Shown: positions 14,020-23,477 of the stretch, piece by piece
How positions within the stretch are numbered: position 1 is the stretch's first letter
Layout: every line of letters starts with the position of its first letter
From: Nevskia sp043781855
Lineage (GTDB): Bacteria > Pseudomonadota > Gammaproteobacteria > Nevskiales > Nevskiaceae
DNA length: 26,794 bases
NCBI GenBank assembly: GCA_043781855.1
Contig: JAYWBB010000140.1
Location: 1 to 26,794, forward strand
Reading direction: 5' to 3'
Position numbers and translations under genes: made by a program
The notes under the pieces: generated by a model
The model's database searches: none
Told to the model about the DNA's origin: nothing
The model's input: only the letters and a program-made list of their open reading frames with translations

Positions 14020-16767
14020 CTAGCGCAGCACCTTCCCGTCCGCATCCAGCACCCGCACTTCGCCCAGGTCGAGCTTGCGCACGCCGGCCTCGATCTTCTG
14101 GAGGTCGCCGATGACGACCCAGATCAGCGCCTGCGGCTGAACCAGAGCCTTTGCGATCGCCGCCAGCTGCGCCGGCGTTTCCTGCTGGATCCTGGCCGGC
14201 AGCGTTTCGAAATAATCGTCCGGCCGGCCATTCTCGATCAGGCTCGCGTAAGCGCCCGCGACCTGGCCGGTGCTCTCGAAACTGCCCGGCAGCGCCAGCA
14301 CGCTGCGGCGTTTTGCGGCCTCGATTTCGGCGGCCGTCGGCGGCTTTTTGCCGCCGATGTCGACGAGTTCGCGGCGCATCTCGACGATCGACTCCGCCGT
14401 GTGATCGCGCTCGACATTCGCTTGCGTGATGAACACCTGCGGCCCGCGCGTGCGGCTGACGTTGGACCCCGCGCCATAGCTCCAGTGCTTGTCCTCGCGC
14501 AGGTTGAGATTCAGGCGCGAGATGAACTGGCCGCCGAGGATCGTGTTGACGATGGCCATGCCCTCGTTATCGGCGTCCACGCCGGAGGGCGCGACGTTGG
14601 CGGCCGCGATCAGCGACTGGCTGGCGCCCGGTCGATCGAGCAGGAACAGGCGCGGTCTCGGCGGCAGCGCGACCGGCGCAATGTTCTTGATCGGCAGCGG
14701 CTCGGCCGGCGCGTGCCACTGGCCGAAGCGCGCTTCGAGCAGCGGCTTGATCTCTGCCAGCGTGGTGTCGCCGACGATCAAGAGTGTCGCGTTGTCCGGC
14801 CGCACCCAGCGCTGGTAGAACGCGACGATGTCCGCGCGCGTGGTGCCGGCGACGACACGCTCGTCGCCGAGCCCGGAGTACGCGTAGGCGTGATCGGACC
14901 CATACAGCAGCTTCGACAGCACGCGCCCGAGCAGGCCGCCAGCCGCCGCCTTTTCCTGGACGATCGAGGCGAGCAGGCGTTGCTTGCTGCGCGCGAGATC
15001 GGCTTCCGGAAAGCTTGGTTCGAGGATGATCTTGGCGTAGAGATCGAGCGCCTGCGGCAAGGTCGGCTTGATCGCCGAGAGCGTCACCGTCGAGACCTCG
15101 CGCTGCGTTGCGCTATGAATCTCCGCGCCGAGCTCGCTCTGCTTTCTTGCGATGGTCAGGGCATTGAGCCCACCCGCGCCCTCGTCGAGCTGATCGAAGG
15201 CGAGGCCGGCGACGCCGGATTTGCCGCCGCCGTCGGCCGCGCGGCCGGCGTCGACGAGCATCGAGAATTCGACCAGCGGCACGCCGGGCCGCTCGACCAC
15301 GGCGAGCTTGAGGCCATTGGCGAGCGTATCGCGCTGCAGGCCCGGCACCTTCAGTGCGGCGGACGCGGCGGGAACCGGAAGATGGCCGCGGTCGACGCTC
15401 GTTGTCGCCGCTTTCAGATTTCCCTGCGGCAGTACGTCGAGTGTCAGGCGACCATCGCTAAGCCAGCGGCGCGCCGCGTCGCGGACCTCGGTCGTCGTCG
15501 CATCGTGTTCCCAGGTCAGCTCCCGCTTGTATGAAGCAGCGTCGCCGTGGAACAGCGCGTTCGCGGCGAGCAGGCTGCCCTTCGCGCCGACGCGGTCGAA
15601 CTGCGGCAGCAGTTCGGCGTAGCGCTGGGTTTTGATCAGGCGCAGTTCCGCCTCGCTCGGACCTTCGTCGAGCAGGCGTGCGAGTTCTTCCTTGATCGAA
15701 TTCTCGATGACGCCGAGATCGCCGCCCGGCTTGGCGCTCACGACGATGGTGAACTGCGAGGCGATCTCGTCGCTGTTGACCGAGGCGCTGATCGAGGCTG
15801 CACTCTGGTCACGGTAGACGATGCGCTGGGTCAGGCGGCCGTCCTTGCCGTTGGTCAAAAGGTCGGCGAAGAGATCGAGCAGCACCGCGTCGTGTTCGCC
15901 GTCTCCCGGCACATTCCAGACCATGTAGAGGCGCGGCAGCGGCACACGATCGTTGATGGTCAGGCGCTTCTCGCCCTGCATCTTCGCAACCCAGGCCTCG
16001 GCGTGATTGACCGGCGGCCCCGGCGCAATCTCGCCGAAATATTTTTCGACCTGGGCTTTGACCTGCGCGGTGTCGACATCGCCGGCGATGACCAGCACGG
16101 CGTTGTTCGGCCCGTAATAGCGCTTGAACCAGGCCTTGACGTCGTCGAGCGTCGCCGCGTTCAGATCCTTCTCGTCGCCGATCGTCGTCCACGAATAGGG
16201 ATGCCCCGGCGGAAAGGTCTCGCGCGCGATGATCTCGCGCAATCCGCCATAGGGCTGGTTCTCGCCCTGGCGTTTTTCGTTGAGGACGACGCCGCGCTGC
16301 TCGTCCAGCTTGGCCTGATCGATCGCACCGGTCAGATAACCCATGCGGTCCGACTCCAGCCAAAGCGCCAGGTCGAGCGCCGGCGTCGGTACGGTCTCGA
16401 AGTAATTGGTGCGGTCAGTGTTGGTGGTGCCGTTGATGCCGGTGGCGCCGGCCGGTTCCAGTGCGCGGAAGAACTCGTCGTTGTAGTGCTCCGAGCCGTT
16501 GAACATCAGATGCTCGAACAAATGCGCGAAGCCGTGGCGCTCGGCCGGCTCGTCCTTCGAGCCGATGTGATACCAGACGTTGACCGCGACCAGCGGCGCC
16601 TTGTGATCCTCGTGCACGATCACGGTCAGGCCGTTGGCGAGTGTGAACTGCTTGAACGGGACGTCGATGATCGGCAGCTGATCGGACGCCGACGTTGGCT
16701 GCGACGGCGATAACGCGGCGCAGGCACTGAGGCAAAACGCGGCGGCGAGTGTGACAATGACGCGCAT
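14020..16767 (-). CDS. M16-family zinc metalloprotease, lipoprotein, two-domain
   Basis: A 915-residue protein from ATG 16767. The signal peptide ends in a lipobox, LSAC (Cys16), so it is probably a periplasm-facing lipoprotein. The first M16 half has the inverted zinc motif HLFEH (82-86) with the distal ligand Glu164 in VLNEKRQGEN. The second half (from about residue 500) carries an M16_C-like fold without the HxxEH motif, as in pitrilysin-type and other paired M16 proteases that form a closed chamber. Likely role: degrading peptides in the periplasm. The longer frame to 16968 would run through ampD on the other strand, so it is rejected. It is divergent from ampD with only 42 bases between. 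Confidence 0.93.
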   Translation of the reverse strand: MRVIVTLAAAFCLSACAALSPSQPTSASDQLPIIDVPFKQFTLANGLTVIVHEDHKAPLVAVNVWYHIGSKDEPAERHGFAHLFEHLMFNGSEHYNDEFFRALEPAGATGINGTTNTDRTNYFETVPTPALDLALWLESDRMGYLTGAIDQAKLDEQRGVVLNEKRQGENQPYGGLREIIARETFPPGHPYSWTTIGDEKDLNAATLDDVKAWFKRYYGPNNAVLVIAGDVDTAQVKAQVEKYFGEIAPGPPVNHAEAWVAKMQGEKRLTINDRVPLPRLYMVWNVPGDGEHDAVLLDLFADLLTNGKDGRLTQRIVYRDQSAASISASVNSDEIASQFTIVVSAKPGGDLGVIENSIKEELARLLDEGPSEAELRLIKTQRYAELLPQFDRVGAKGSLLAANALFHGDAASYKRELTWEHDATTTEVRDAARRWLSDGRLTLDVLPQGNLKAATTSVDRGHLPVPAASAALKVPGLQRDTLANGLKLAVVERPGVPLVEFSMLVDAGRAADGGGKSGVAGLAFDQLDEGAGGLNALTIARKQSELGAEIHSATQREVSTVTLSAIKPTLPQALDLYAKIILEPSFPEADLARSKQRLLASIVQEKAAAGGLLGRVLSKLLYGSDHAYAYSGLGDERVVAGTTRADIVAFYQRWVRPDNATLLIVGDTTLAEIKPLLEARFGQWHAPAEPLPIKNIAPVALPPRPRLFLLDRPGASQSLIAAANVAPSGVDADNEGMAIVNTILGGQFISRLNLNLREDKHWSYGAGSNVSRTRGPQVFITQANVERDHTAESIVEMRRELVDIGGKKPPTAAEIEAAKRRSVLALPGSFESTGQVAGAYASLIENGRPDDYFETLPARIQQETPAQLAAIAKALVQPQALIWVVIGDLQKIEAGVRKLDLGEVRVLDADGKVLR

Positions 16768-16809
16768 GAACGCTCCCGGTTCTTGGTTCGCGAAAATATA
16801 GAATGCCCG

Positions 16810-17439
16810 ATGAAGGCAAATGGTTTGGCCTCTGACACTGCAAGCCGCACCGCCGTTCCGCTCGCTGTGGACCGGGCGACGCACCGCCTTGCGCGCGCAG
16901 CGTACCTGCCTTCGCCGAACTCTGACGAGCGTCCGGACCCGAGCGACCTGTCTTTGCTCGTGATCCACAACATCTCGCTGCCACCGGATGAGTTCGGTGG
17001 CGGACCCGATGGCAGCCCCGATAAAAACTATATCGACGCGCTATTCCTGAACGGTCTCGATCCGGCCGCGCATCCCTACTTCGCAACGATCGCCGAACTG
17101 CGTGTGTCCGCGCATCTCTGCATCTTCCGCGACGGCCGCATCACGCAGTACGTGCCCTTCGACCGCCGGGCCTGGCATGCCGGCGCCAGCCGCTGGCAGG
17201 GCCGCGAGCGCTGCAACGATTTCTCGATCGGCATCGAACTCGAAGGCAGCGACACGCAGCCATTCGCCGATGCGCAGTACGCCGAGCTGATCGCCGCGAC
17301 GAAGGCGCTGCTCGCGGCCTATCCGAGGCTGAGTTGCTCCGCGATCACCGGCCATAGCGACATCGCGGCAGGCCGCAAGACCGATCCCGGCCCGTATTTC
17401 GACTGGCCACGCTACCGCAACGCCCTGGAGTGCCGATGA
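16810..17439 (+). CDS. ampD: 1,6-anhydro-N-acetylmuramyl-L-alanine amidase
   Basis: A cytosolic zinc amidase of 209 residues that cleaves the peptide from anhydro-muropeptides during cell-wall recycling. Where ampC/ampR exist it keeps beta-lactamase induction low; neither gene is in the window. Zinc ligands fit the family: His53 in LLVIHNIS, His182 in TGHSDIAAGRKTDPGP and Asp192 in the same motif, with Lys190 and Glu143 (GIELEGSD) as catalytic residues. I chose ATG 16810; an upstream TTG would add nine residues. No clear ribosome site precedes it. An AATATAGAAT sequence sits just before the start and may be a -10, making the mRNA nearly leaderless. Confidence 0.95.
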   Translation: MKANGLASDTASRTAVPLAVDRATHRLARAAYLPSPNSDERPDPSDLSLLVIHNISLPPDEFGGGPDGSPDKNYIDALFLNGLDPAAHPYFATIAELRVSAHLCIFRDGRITQYVPFDRRAWHAGASRWQGRERCNDFSIGIELEGSDTQPFADAQYAELIAATKALLAAYPRLSCSAITGHSDIAAGRKTDPGPYFDWPRYRNALECR

Positions 17440-18293
17440 CCCTGATCGCCATGTTGCTCGCACTGGCTGCGGAGCGCCTGCTGTCGCGGCATCGCGACGG
17501 CGCAATCTCGCGTCGGCTCGCGCTGCGCGTGCTGAGCGCGCTGCCGCCTGGTCTGCGCGACGCGGCGGTGCTGCCCTGGCTGGTCGCGAGTCTGGGTGCG
17601 GTACTCGTTGCCGTTCTCCATGATGCGATCGGCAATTCGATCGTCGCCACGCTGCTCGCGGCGTTCGTGCTGTTCTTCTGCCTCGGCCCGCGCGATCTCG
17701 CGGACGACGTGCACGGCTTGCGCGCCGCACGCAGCGCCGGTGATGCGGCAACGGTGGCACGCCTGACACGCAGCCTGCAGATGGGCCCGGAGCCGGATGC
17801 CGACCATCGCTCGCTGCTCGGCGCCTTGTTTATCCAGTCGCACGAGCGGCGCTTCGGCGCGCTGCTGTGGTTTCTCGCCGCCGGCCCGGCCGGCGCCGCG
17901 CTGTATCGCATCGCCAGTCGCTTTCCCGGACTGCGCGACGCGGCGGATACTGCGCAGGCCCGCGCGGCAACCCTGCAACATAGTCTTCTGGCGTGGCTCC
18001 CGGTGCGTGTCACCGCCCTGCTCTTCGGCCTCGCCGGCAGTCTCGACGACGCGCTGACGGCTTGGCGGCGCGTGCATCAGGAAGCCCATCCCGACTGGCA
18101 GCGCCACAGCTGGAGCCTGCTCGCCGAAACCGCGAACGCGGCGCTCGACTGGGAAGACGCGCACGACGGCGGGCCGATGATCGCATCCTCGCTGGACTCC
18201 ACACTCGCCGAAGTGCTGCGCATGGAAACGCGCGCGACACTGATCCTGCTCGCGCTGACCGCGCTGTTCACAGCGGGCGTCTGGGTTTCCTGA
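17436..18293 (+). CDS. ampE: AmpE-type inner-membrane protein (regulatory signalling modulator)
   Basis: A protein of 285 residues from ATG 17436, overlapping the ampD stop as ATGA, so translation is coupled. The N-terminus TLIAMLLALAAERLL matches E. coli AmpE, which has almost the same length (284). Several membrane segments: near 1-14, 45-82, 143-160 and at the C-terminus (LILLALTALFTAGVWV). The family motif QSHERRFGALLWFLAAGPAG is present. AmpE is related to CobD/CbiB membrane proteins; its biochemical role remains unclear, but it is classically paired with AmpD. A bidirectional terminator follows. Confidence 0.9.
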   Translation: MTLIAMLLALAAERLLSRHRDGAISRRLALRVLSALPPGLRDAAVLPWLVASLGAVLVAVLHDAIGNSIVATLLAAFVLFFCLGPRDLADDVHGLRAARSAGDAATVARLTRSLQMGPEPDADHRSLLGALFIQSHERRFGALLWFLAAGPAGAALYRIASRFPGLRDAADTAQARAATLQHSLLAWLPVRVTALLFGLAGSLDDALTAWRRVHQEAHPDWQRHSWSLLAETANAALDWEDAHDGGPMIASSLDSTLAEVLRMETRATLILLALTALFTAGVWVS

Positions 18294-18312
18294 CGCGCGG
18301 CCTGTGCACATA

Positions 18313-18339
18313 AAAAAGCCCTGCAGTGCAGGGCTTTTT
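18313..18339. terminator. Bidirectional intrinsic terminator between ampE and rpoD
   Basis: The stem AAAAAGCCCTG and CAGGGCTTTTT around CAGTG has A- and T-runs on both sides. It therefore serves the convergent ampE (plus) and rpoD (minus) transcripts. Confidence 0.93.
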
Positions 18340-18355
18340 CGTTACGGTTCGCCGC

Positions 18356-20197
<1,842 letters not shown>

Positions 20198-20246
20198 GGT
20201 TACTCTTCGTCGGGAGTCGACGGCAGGCGTCGACACTGAACTGCGC

Positions 20247-20252
20247 ATTTTA
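20247..20252 (-). promoter_or_regulatory. Possible -10 element of an rpoD promoter
   Basis: On the minus strand TAAAAT stands about 50 bases before the rpoD ATG and differs from TATAAT at one base. No convincing -35 is seen 16-18 bases upstream. It would give rpoD its own promoter, as the gap to dnaG requires. Confidence 0.35.
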
Positions 20253-20380
20253 CCGGAACTGCGGCCTTTCCCACCAGCCGGTCTTGACGATTTGGGGGCG
20301 GCGGCAGGCCAGACAAGCCCGCCGCATCAGGGAAACGACACACCGCGTATCGCTTGTGTCGTCTTCGTCCGGAGTTGAAC

Positions 20381-20740
20381 ATGGCTGTCTATCCTTTCAG
20401 AGCTTCGATGCGGTACGCGGCGGCCGGTCAGGCGCTGGTCGACAAGGCCGTCCACGGCGGGGTCGACGAGGCCTTCCGCAGCGCCAACGCGCTGCGCCGT
20501 TCCGAAGACACCGTGTTCGAATCGCAACTCGCGCAGCGGCAGCAAACCCTGCGGGACGAACTGTCAAAACTCGGCAGCGCCGGCGCCGTCCGGCTCACCG
20601 GCACCGAATACTTCGCCGGCTGCATCCATCGCGAATACCGCGTGCGCTACGACGGCGGCAGCCAGTTCTGGAGGCTCAAGTTTCGCCAGGGCGCCAATGG
20701 CTGGTTTCTGACCGATCTGGCGGTGGTCGGTCCGGGTTGA
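20381..20740 (+). CDS. Hypothetical protein on the opposite strand between dnaG and rpoD
   Basis: A protein of 119 residues from ATG 20381, with GGAG ten bases before it. It has no signal peptide or membrane helix. The N-terminal half is helical and charged (RSEDTVFESQLAQRQQTLRD). The C-terminal half looks like a small beta-rich domain (GTEYFAGCIHREYRVRYDGG, then FWRLKFRQGANGWFLTDLAV), with Trp and Tyr placement typical of a folded protein. It ends one base before the dnaG stop on the other strand. I recognise no family. It is divergent from rpoD across about 183 bases. Evidence for a real gene: ribosome site, composition and position; doubt remains because GC-rich DNA holds many chance frames. 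Confidence 0.6.
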   Translation: MAVYPFRASMRYAAAGQALVDKAVHGGVDEAFRSANALRRSEDTVFESQLAQRQQTLRDELSKLGSAGAVRLTGTEYFAGCIHREYRVRYDGGSQFWRLKFRQGANGWFLTDLAVVGPG

Positions 20741-20741
20741 T

Positions 20742-22544
20742 TCAGCGCGTCTCCGCAGGCGCGGGCGCTTTCAGAATCTCCAGCAACTCCAGCAGTTCCG
20801 ATTGCTCGGCTGAAGTCAGCGAGCGCTCCCGCGCGGCATCGAACAGGGTTTGCTGGCGTTCGCGAAGAGCGCGGCGTTGCAACAGCGTGATGCAGTCGAG
20901 AAACTCCGGTTCGATCCCCGCGTCGTCGATGTCTGCCGGCAGATTGTTGACGCGCTCGAGTGCCGCACCTTTGGCACTGCCACGCCACAGTTCGATCAGC
21001 TGCGCGGCGTTGGCTTCGGGCTGTTCACGAAAGAAGTCGATCGCCTCGACCAGAATCTCGATGCCCGGTTGTCTCAACAGCGCGAGCTGGCCGAGGTGCT
21101 CGACGCGCACGGCCAGCGCTGGCCGCTCGAGCAGCAGTTGCAGCGCGCGCCGCACTGGCTTGGCACCGGGCGGCTCGCTGCGGCGACTGGTCGGCGAGCG
21201 GGTCGCGGGGACTACCGTCTTCGGCTTGGCGACGAGCGCAGCTTCAAGATCGGCCCGGCCCAGCCGCGTCAGGTGCGCGAGTTCATCGACGATCAGCGCC
21301 CGGAACGGCCCTTCGCGCAGCTTCTCGACCTGCGGCCGCGCAAGGCTGGCGAGCCGCGCGCGGCCATCGAGCGTGCCGAGGTTGACCTGCTTCGAAAGCT
21401 CGTTGATCAGGAAGTCGGACAGCGGCACCGCCGCTTCGGTCAGCGCACGGAAAGCCTCCGCGCCAATCTCCTGCACCAGCGTGTCGGGATCATGGCCATC
21501 GGGCAGGAACATGAAACGGCATTCGCGGCCCTCGTGCACTTCCGGCAGCGCCTGCTCCAGCGCGCGCCACGCGGCCGCGCGCCCGGCGCGGTCGCCGTCG
21601 AAACAGAACACGACGCGGCTGGTCGACTTGAACAGTAGCGCCAGGTGTTCGCGCGTGGTTGCCGTGCCGAGCGTCGCTACCGCATTGCGGATGCCGTGCT
21701 GCGCCAGCATGACCACGTCCATATAGCCCTCGACCACCAGCAGGAATGACAGCTCCGCCTTGGTCGACTGCTTGGCTTCGTAGAGGCCGAACAGGTTGCG
21801 ACCCTTGTGGAACAGCGGCGTCTCGGGTGAGTTCAGATATTTCGCGGGGTCGTTCGCGAGCGTGCGGCCGCCAAAGCCGATGGTGCGCCCGCGCGTGTCG
21901 CGGATCGGGAACATCACGCGGTTGCGGAAGCGATCGTAAGTCTTGGCAACCGGCCGCTGCGCGTCCGGCGGGCCGCCGCCCTCCTTCTGGATCAGCAGGC
22001 CGGCGTCGAGCGCGTGCTGACGCTGGCCATCGGTTTCCGGAAAAAGTTTCGTCAGCGCGTCCCAGGATTCCGGCGCATAGCCAATCGAAAACAGCTTGGC
22101 GGTGTCGCCGTCAAGGCCGCGTTTCTTGAGATAATCGATGGCCGGCCGATGCGTGCGCAACTGCGTGCGGTAGAACTTTTCGGCAGCGGCGAGCGCATCC
22201 AGCGGCCCTTCGAGCACCAGGCGGTCGGGTGCGTTGCCGCCTTCGCGCGGCACCTCGACACCGGCGCGGCGCGCGAGCTCCTCGACCGCTTCGACGAAGC
22301 TCAGGCGATCGTTCTCCATCAGGAAGGTGATCGCGGTGCCGTTCTTGCCGGACGAGAAATCGAAGAACATCTGCTTCGCCGGATTGACGAAGAACGACGG
22401 CGACTTCTCGTTGGTGAACGGCGAAAGTCCCTTGTATTCGCGGCCCGCGCGTTTCAGCTCGACGCGCGAGCCGATGACCTCGACGATGTCGACGCGCGAC
22501 AGGAGGTCCTGGATGAAACTCGTAGGGATGCGTCCGCCAGCCAT
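20742..22544 (-). CDS. dnaG: DNA primase DnaG with degenerate N-terminal zinc domain
   Basis: 600 residues; makes RNA primers at the replication fork together with DnaB. The TOPRIM catalytic core is intact: LLVVEGYMDVV (Glu272), CFDGDRAGR (Asp316, Asp318) and LPDGHDPDTL. The C-terminal helicase-binding part is about 450-600. The N-terminal zinc-binding domain keeps its frame (IVEVIGSRVELK, NEKSPSF) but has lost all four expected ligands: by alignment to E. coli, C40, H43, C61 and C64 are Ser41, Thr44, Asp62 and Ser65 (LSPFTNEKSPSF and FDFSSGKNG). The start is ATG 22544. It lies 16 bases after yqeY, so the two share a transcript. Confidence 0.97.
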   Translation of the reverse strand: MAGGRIPTSFIQDLLSRVDIVEVIGSRVELKRAGREYKGLSPFTNEKSPSFFVNPAKQMFFDFSSGKNGTAITFLMENDRLSFVEAVEELARRAGVEVPREGGNAPDRLVLEGPLDALAAAEKFYRTQLRTHRPAIDYLKKRGLDGDTAKLFSIGYAPESWDALTKLFPETDGQRQHALDAGLLIQKEGGGPPDAQRPVAKTYDRFRNRVMFPIRDTRGRTIGFGGRTLANDPAKYLNSPETPLFHKGRNLFGLYEAKQSTKAELSFLLVVEGYMDVVMLAQHGIRNAVATLGTATTREHLALLFKSTSRVVFCFDGDRAGRAAAWRALEQALPEVHEGRECRFMFLPDGHDPDTLVQEIGAEAFRALTEAAVPLSDFLINELSKQVNLGTLDGRARLASLARPQVEKLREGPFRALIVDELAHLTRLGRADLEAALVAKPKTVVPATRSPTSRRSEPPGAKPVRRALQLLLERPALAVRVEHLGQLALLRQPGIEILVEAIDFFREQPEANAAQLIELWRGSAKGAALERVNNLPADIDDAGIEPEFLDCITLLQRRALRERQQTLFDAARERSLTSAEQSELLELLEILKAPAPAETR

Positions 22545-22560
22545 AGGCGGAGTCTAGCGG

Positions 22561-23007
22561 CTAGGACAGCTTCGCCTTGATCAGGCCCGACAGCTTGCCC
22601 ATGTCGGTCTTGCCAGCGACCTGCGGCTTGAGCCAGGCCATGACCTTGCCCATGTCCTTCATGCCGGCGGCGCCAGTCTCGGCAATCCCCCGCGCAATCA
22701 GGGCGGCAACTTCTTCGTCAGTCAGCGCCATCGGCAGATAACCGCTGAGCACGACGATTTCGGCGGCTTCGATATCGGCCAGATCGGGACGGTTGCCGGC
22801 GCGGAACTGGGATTCGGAATCGCGGCGCTGCTTCAGCATCTTTTCGAGCGAGGCGATGATGACCGCGTCGGTCAACTCGACGGCATCGACGACTTCGCGC
22901 TGTTTCATCTCGGCGGTCAGCATGCGCAACACGCCCAGGCGTGCCTTGTCGCCGGACTTCATCGCGACCTTCACGTCTTCGGTGATGCGGGTCTTGAGAT
23001 CGCTCAT
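22561..23007 (-). CDS. yqeY: GatB/YqeY domain protein
   Basis: A 148-residue helical protein of the YqeY family. It starts LKTRITEDVKVAMKSGDKAR, has LGVLRMLTAEMKQREV, and ends with GMKDMGKVMAWLKPQVAGK. The C-terminal part resembles the tRNA-binding tail domain of GatB, the amidotransferase subunit. Its own role is not established; it may bind tRNA. It commonly lies between rpsU and dnaG, as here, and is probably co-transcribed with dnaG. Confidence 0.93.
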   Translation of the reverse strand: MSDLKTRITEDVKVAMKSGDKARLGVLRMLTAEMKQREVVDAVELTDAVIIASLEKMLKQRRDSESQFRAGNRPDLADIEAAEIVVLSGYLPMALTDEEVAALIARGIAETGAAGMKDMGKVMAWLKPQVAGKTDMGKLSGLIKAKLS

Positions 23008-23041
23008 GGCGGATTCACCGGATGGAGGCGGAACAAACGCA

Positions 23042-23106
23042 GACCGCGCCAGGCGGCGCGGTCGTGGAAGCTTTTTCGAGCAGTCCGCGCCCGGGCTGGC
23101 GCGGTC
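23042..23106 (-). terminator. Tandem exchangeable hairpins between rpsU and yqeY (attenuator-like)
   Basis: On the minus strand two hairpins follow each other. The first (23085-23104) has the 7-bp stem CCGCGCC/GGCGCGG. The second (23042-23063) has the perfect 9-bp stem GACCGCGCC/GGCGCGGTC and is followed by TGCGTTTGTT. The sequence GACCGCGCC occurs as the left arm of both, so the arms can swap partners. The tract after the second is only weakly T-rich, suggesting partial termination. In E. coli a partial terminator lies between rpsU and dnaG, which makes this position meaningful. Confidence 0.6.
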
Positions 23107-23135
23107 TTGTCAGGACGACATGCGTCCCGAAAAGC

Positions 23136-23351
23136 TCAGTACATGCGGACCTGCTTGGAAGTCTCGCGCGAAACCCGCTTGGCCTGACGCTTCACTGCGG
23201 CTGCCCGCTTGCGCTTGCGCTCCTGGCTCGGCTTCTCGAAGAATTCCTTCTTGCGGAGATCGGTCAGCACACCGGCTTTTTCGCAGGTGCGCTTGAAACG
23301 GCGCAGAGCCACTTCAAAAGGCTCGTTATCGCGGACGCGGACATTCGGCAT
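23136..23351 (-). CDS. rpsU: 30S ribosomal protein S21
   Basis: 71 residues, very basic. It begins MPNVRVRDNEPFEVALRRFK and contains EKAGVLTDLRKKEFFEKPS, and matches gammaproteobacterial S21 throughout. S21 binds the small-subunit platform and helps initiation. It is the first gene of the rpsU-yqeY-dnaG order, with a promoter-like sequence about 54 bases upstream and attenuator-like hairpins downstream. Confidence 0.97.
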   Translation of the reverse strand: MPNVRVRDNEPFEVALRRFKRTCEKAGVLTDLRKKEFFEKPSQERKRKRAAAVKRQAKRVSRETSKQVRMY

Positions 23352-23404
23352 CAGATCACTCTCGACACGTAGATAGGTTTTCCCCCGAACGCAGAGGGGC
23401 GCAA

Positions 23405-23433
23405 AGTCTAGTCAATCGTTCGCGGTAAAGCAA
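23405..23433 (-). promoter_or_regulatory. Sigma-70 promoter of rpsU
   Basis: On the minus strand TTGCTT, 17 bases, then TAGACT is a good match to the sigma-70 consensus. It ends about 54 bases before the rpsU ATG, giving a leader of about 46 bases. No competing site of equal quality is seen in the 126-base divergent gap. Confidence 0.65.
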
Positions 23434-23448
23434 CGCCGCGACTTTACC
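23424..23448. promoter_or_regulatory. Inverted repeat over the rpsU promoter, possible operator
   Basis: GGTAAAG (23424-23430) and CTTTACC (23442-23448) form a perfect 7-bp inverted repeat with an 11-base spacer, that is half-sites about 18 bases (nearly two helical turns) apart. The left half overlaps the rpsU -35. A dimeric regulator could bind here and affect both rpsU and the divergent tsaD. The regulator is unknown. Confidence 0.4.
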
Positions 23449-23477
23449 AATGATTTCTGCCGCAGAATACGCAGTAG

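Noticed and set aside
13759..15534. A 591-codon open frame on the plus strand opposite the M16 protease gene
   Set aside because: It lies antisense to a clear M16 protease, is full of Arg/Ala/Asp with no motif, and results from high GC at third positions.
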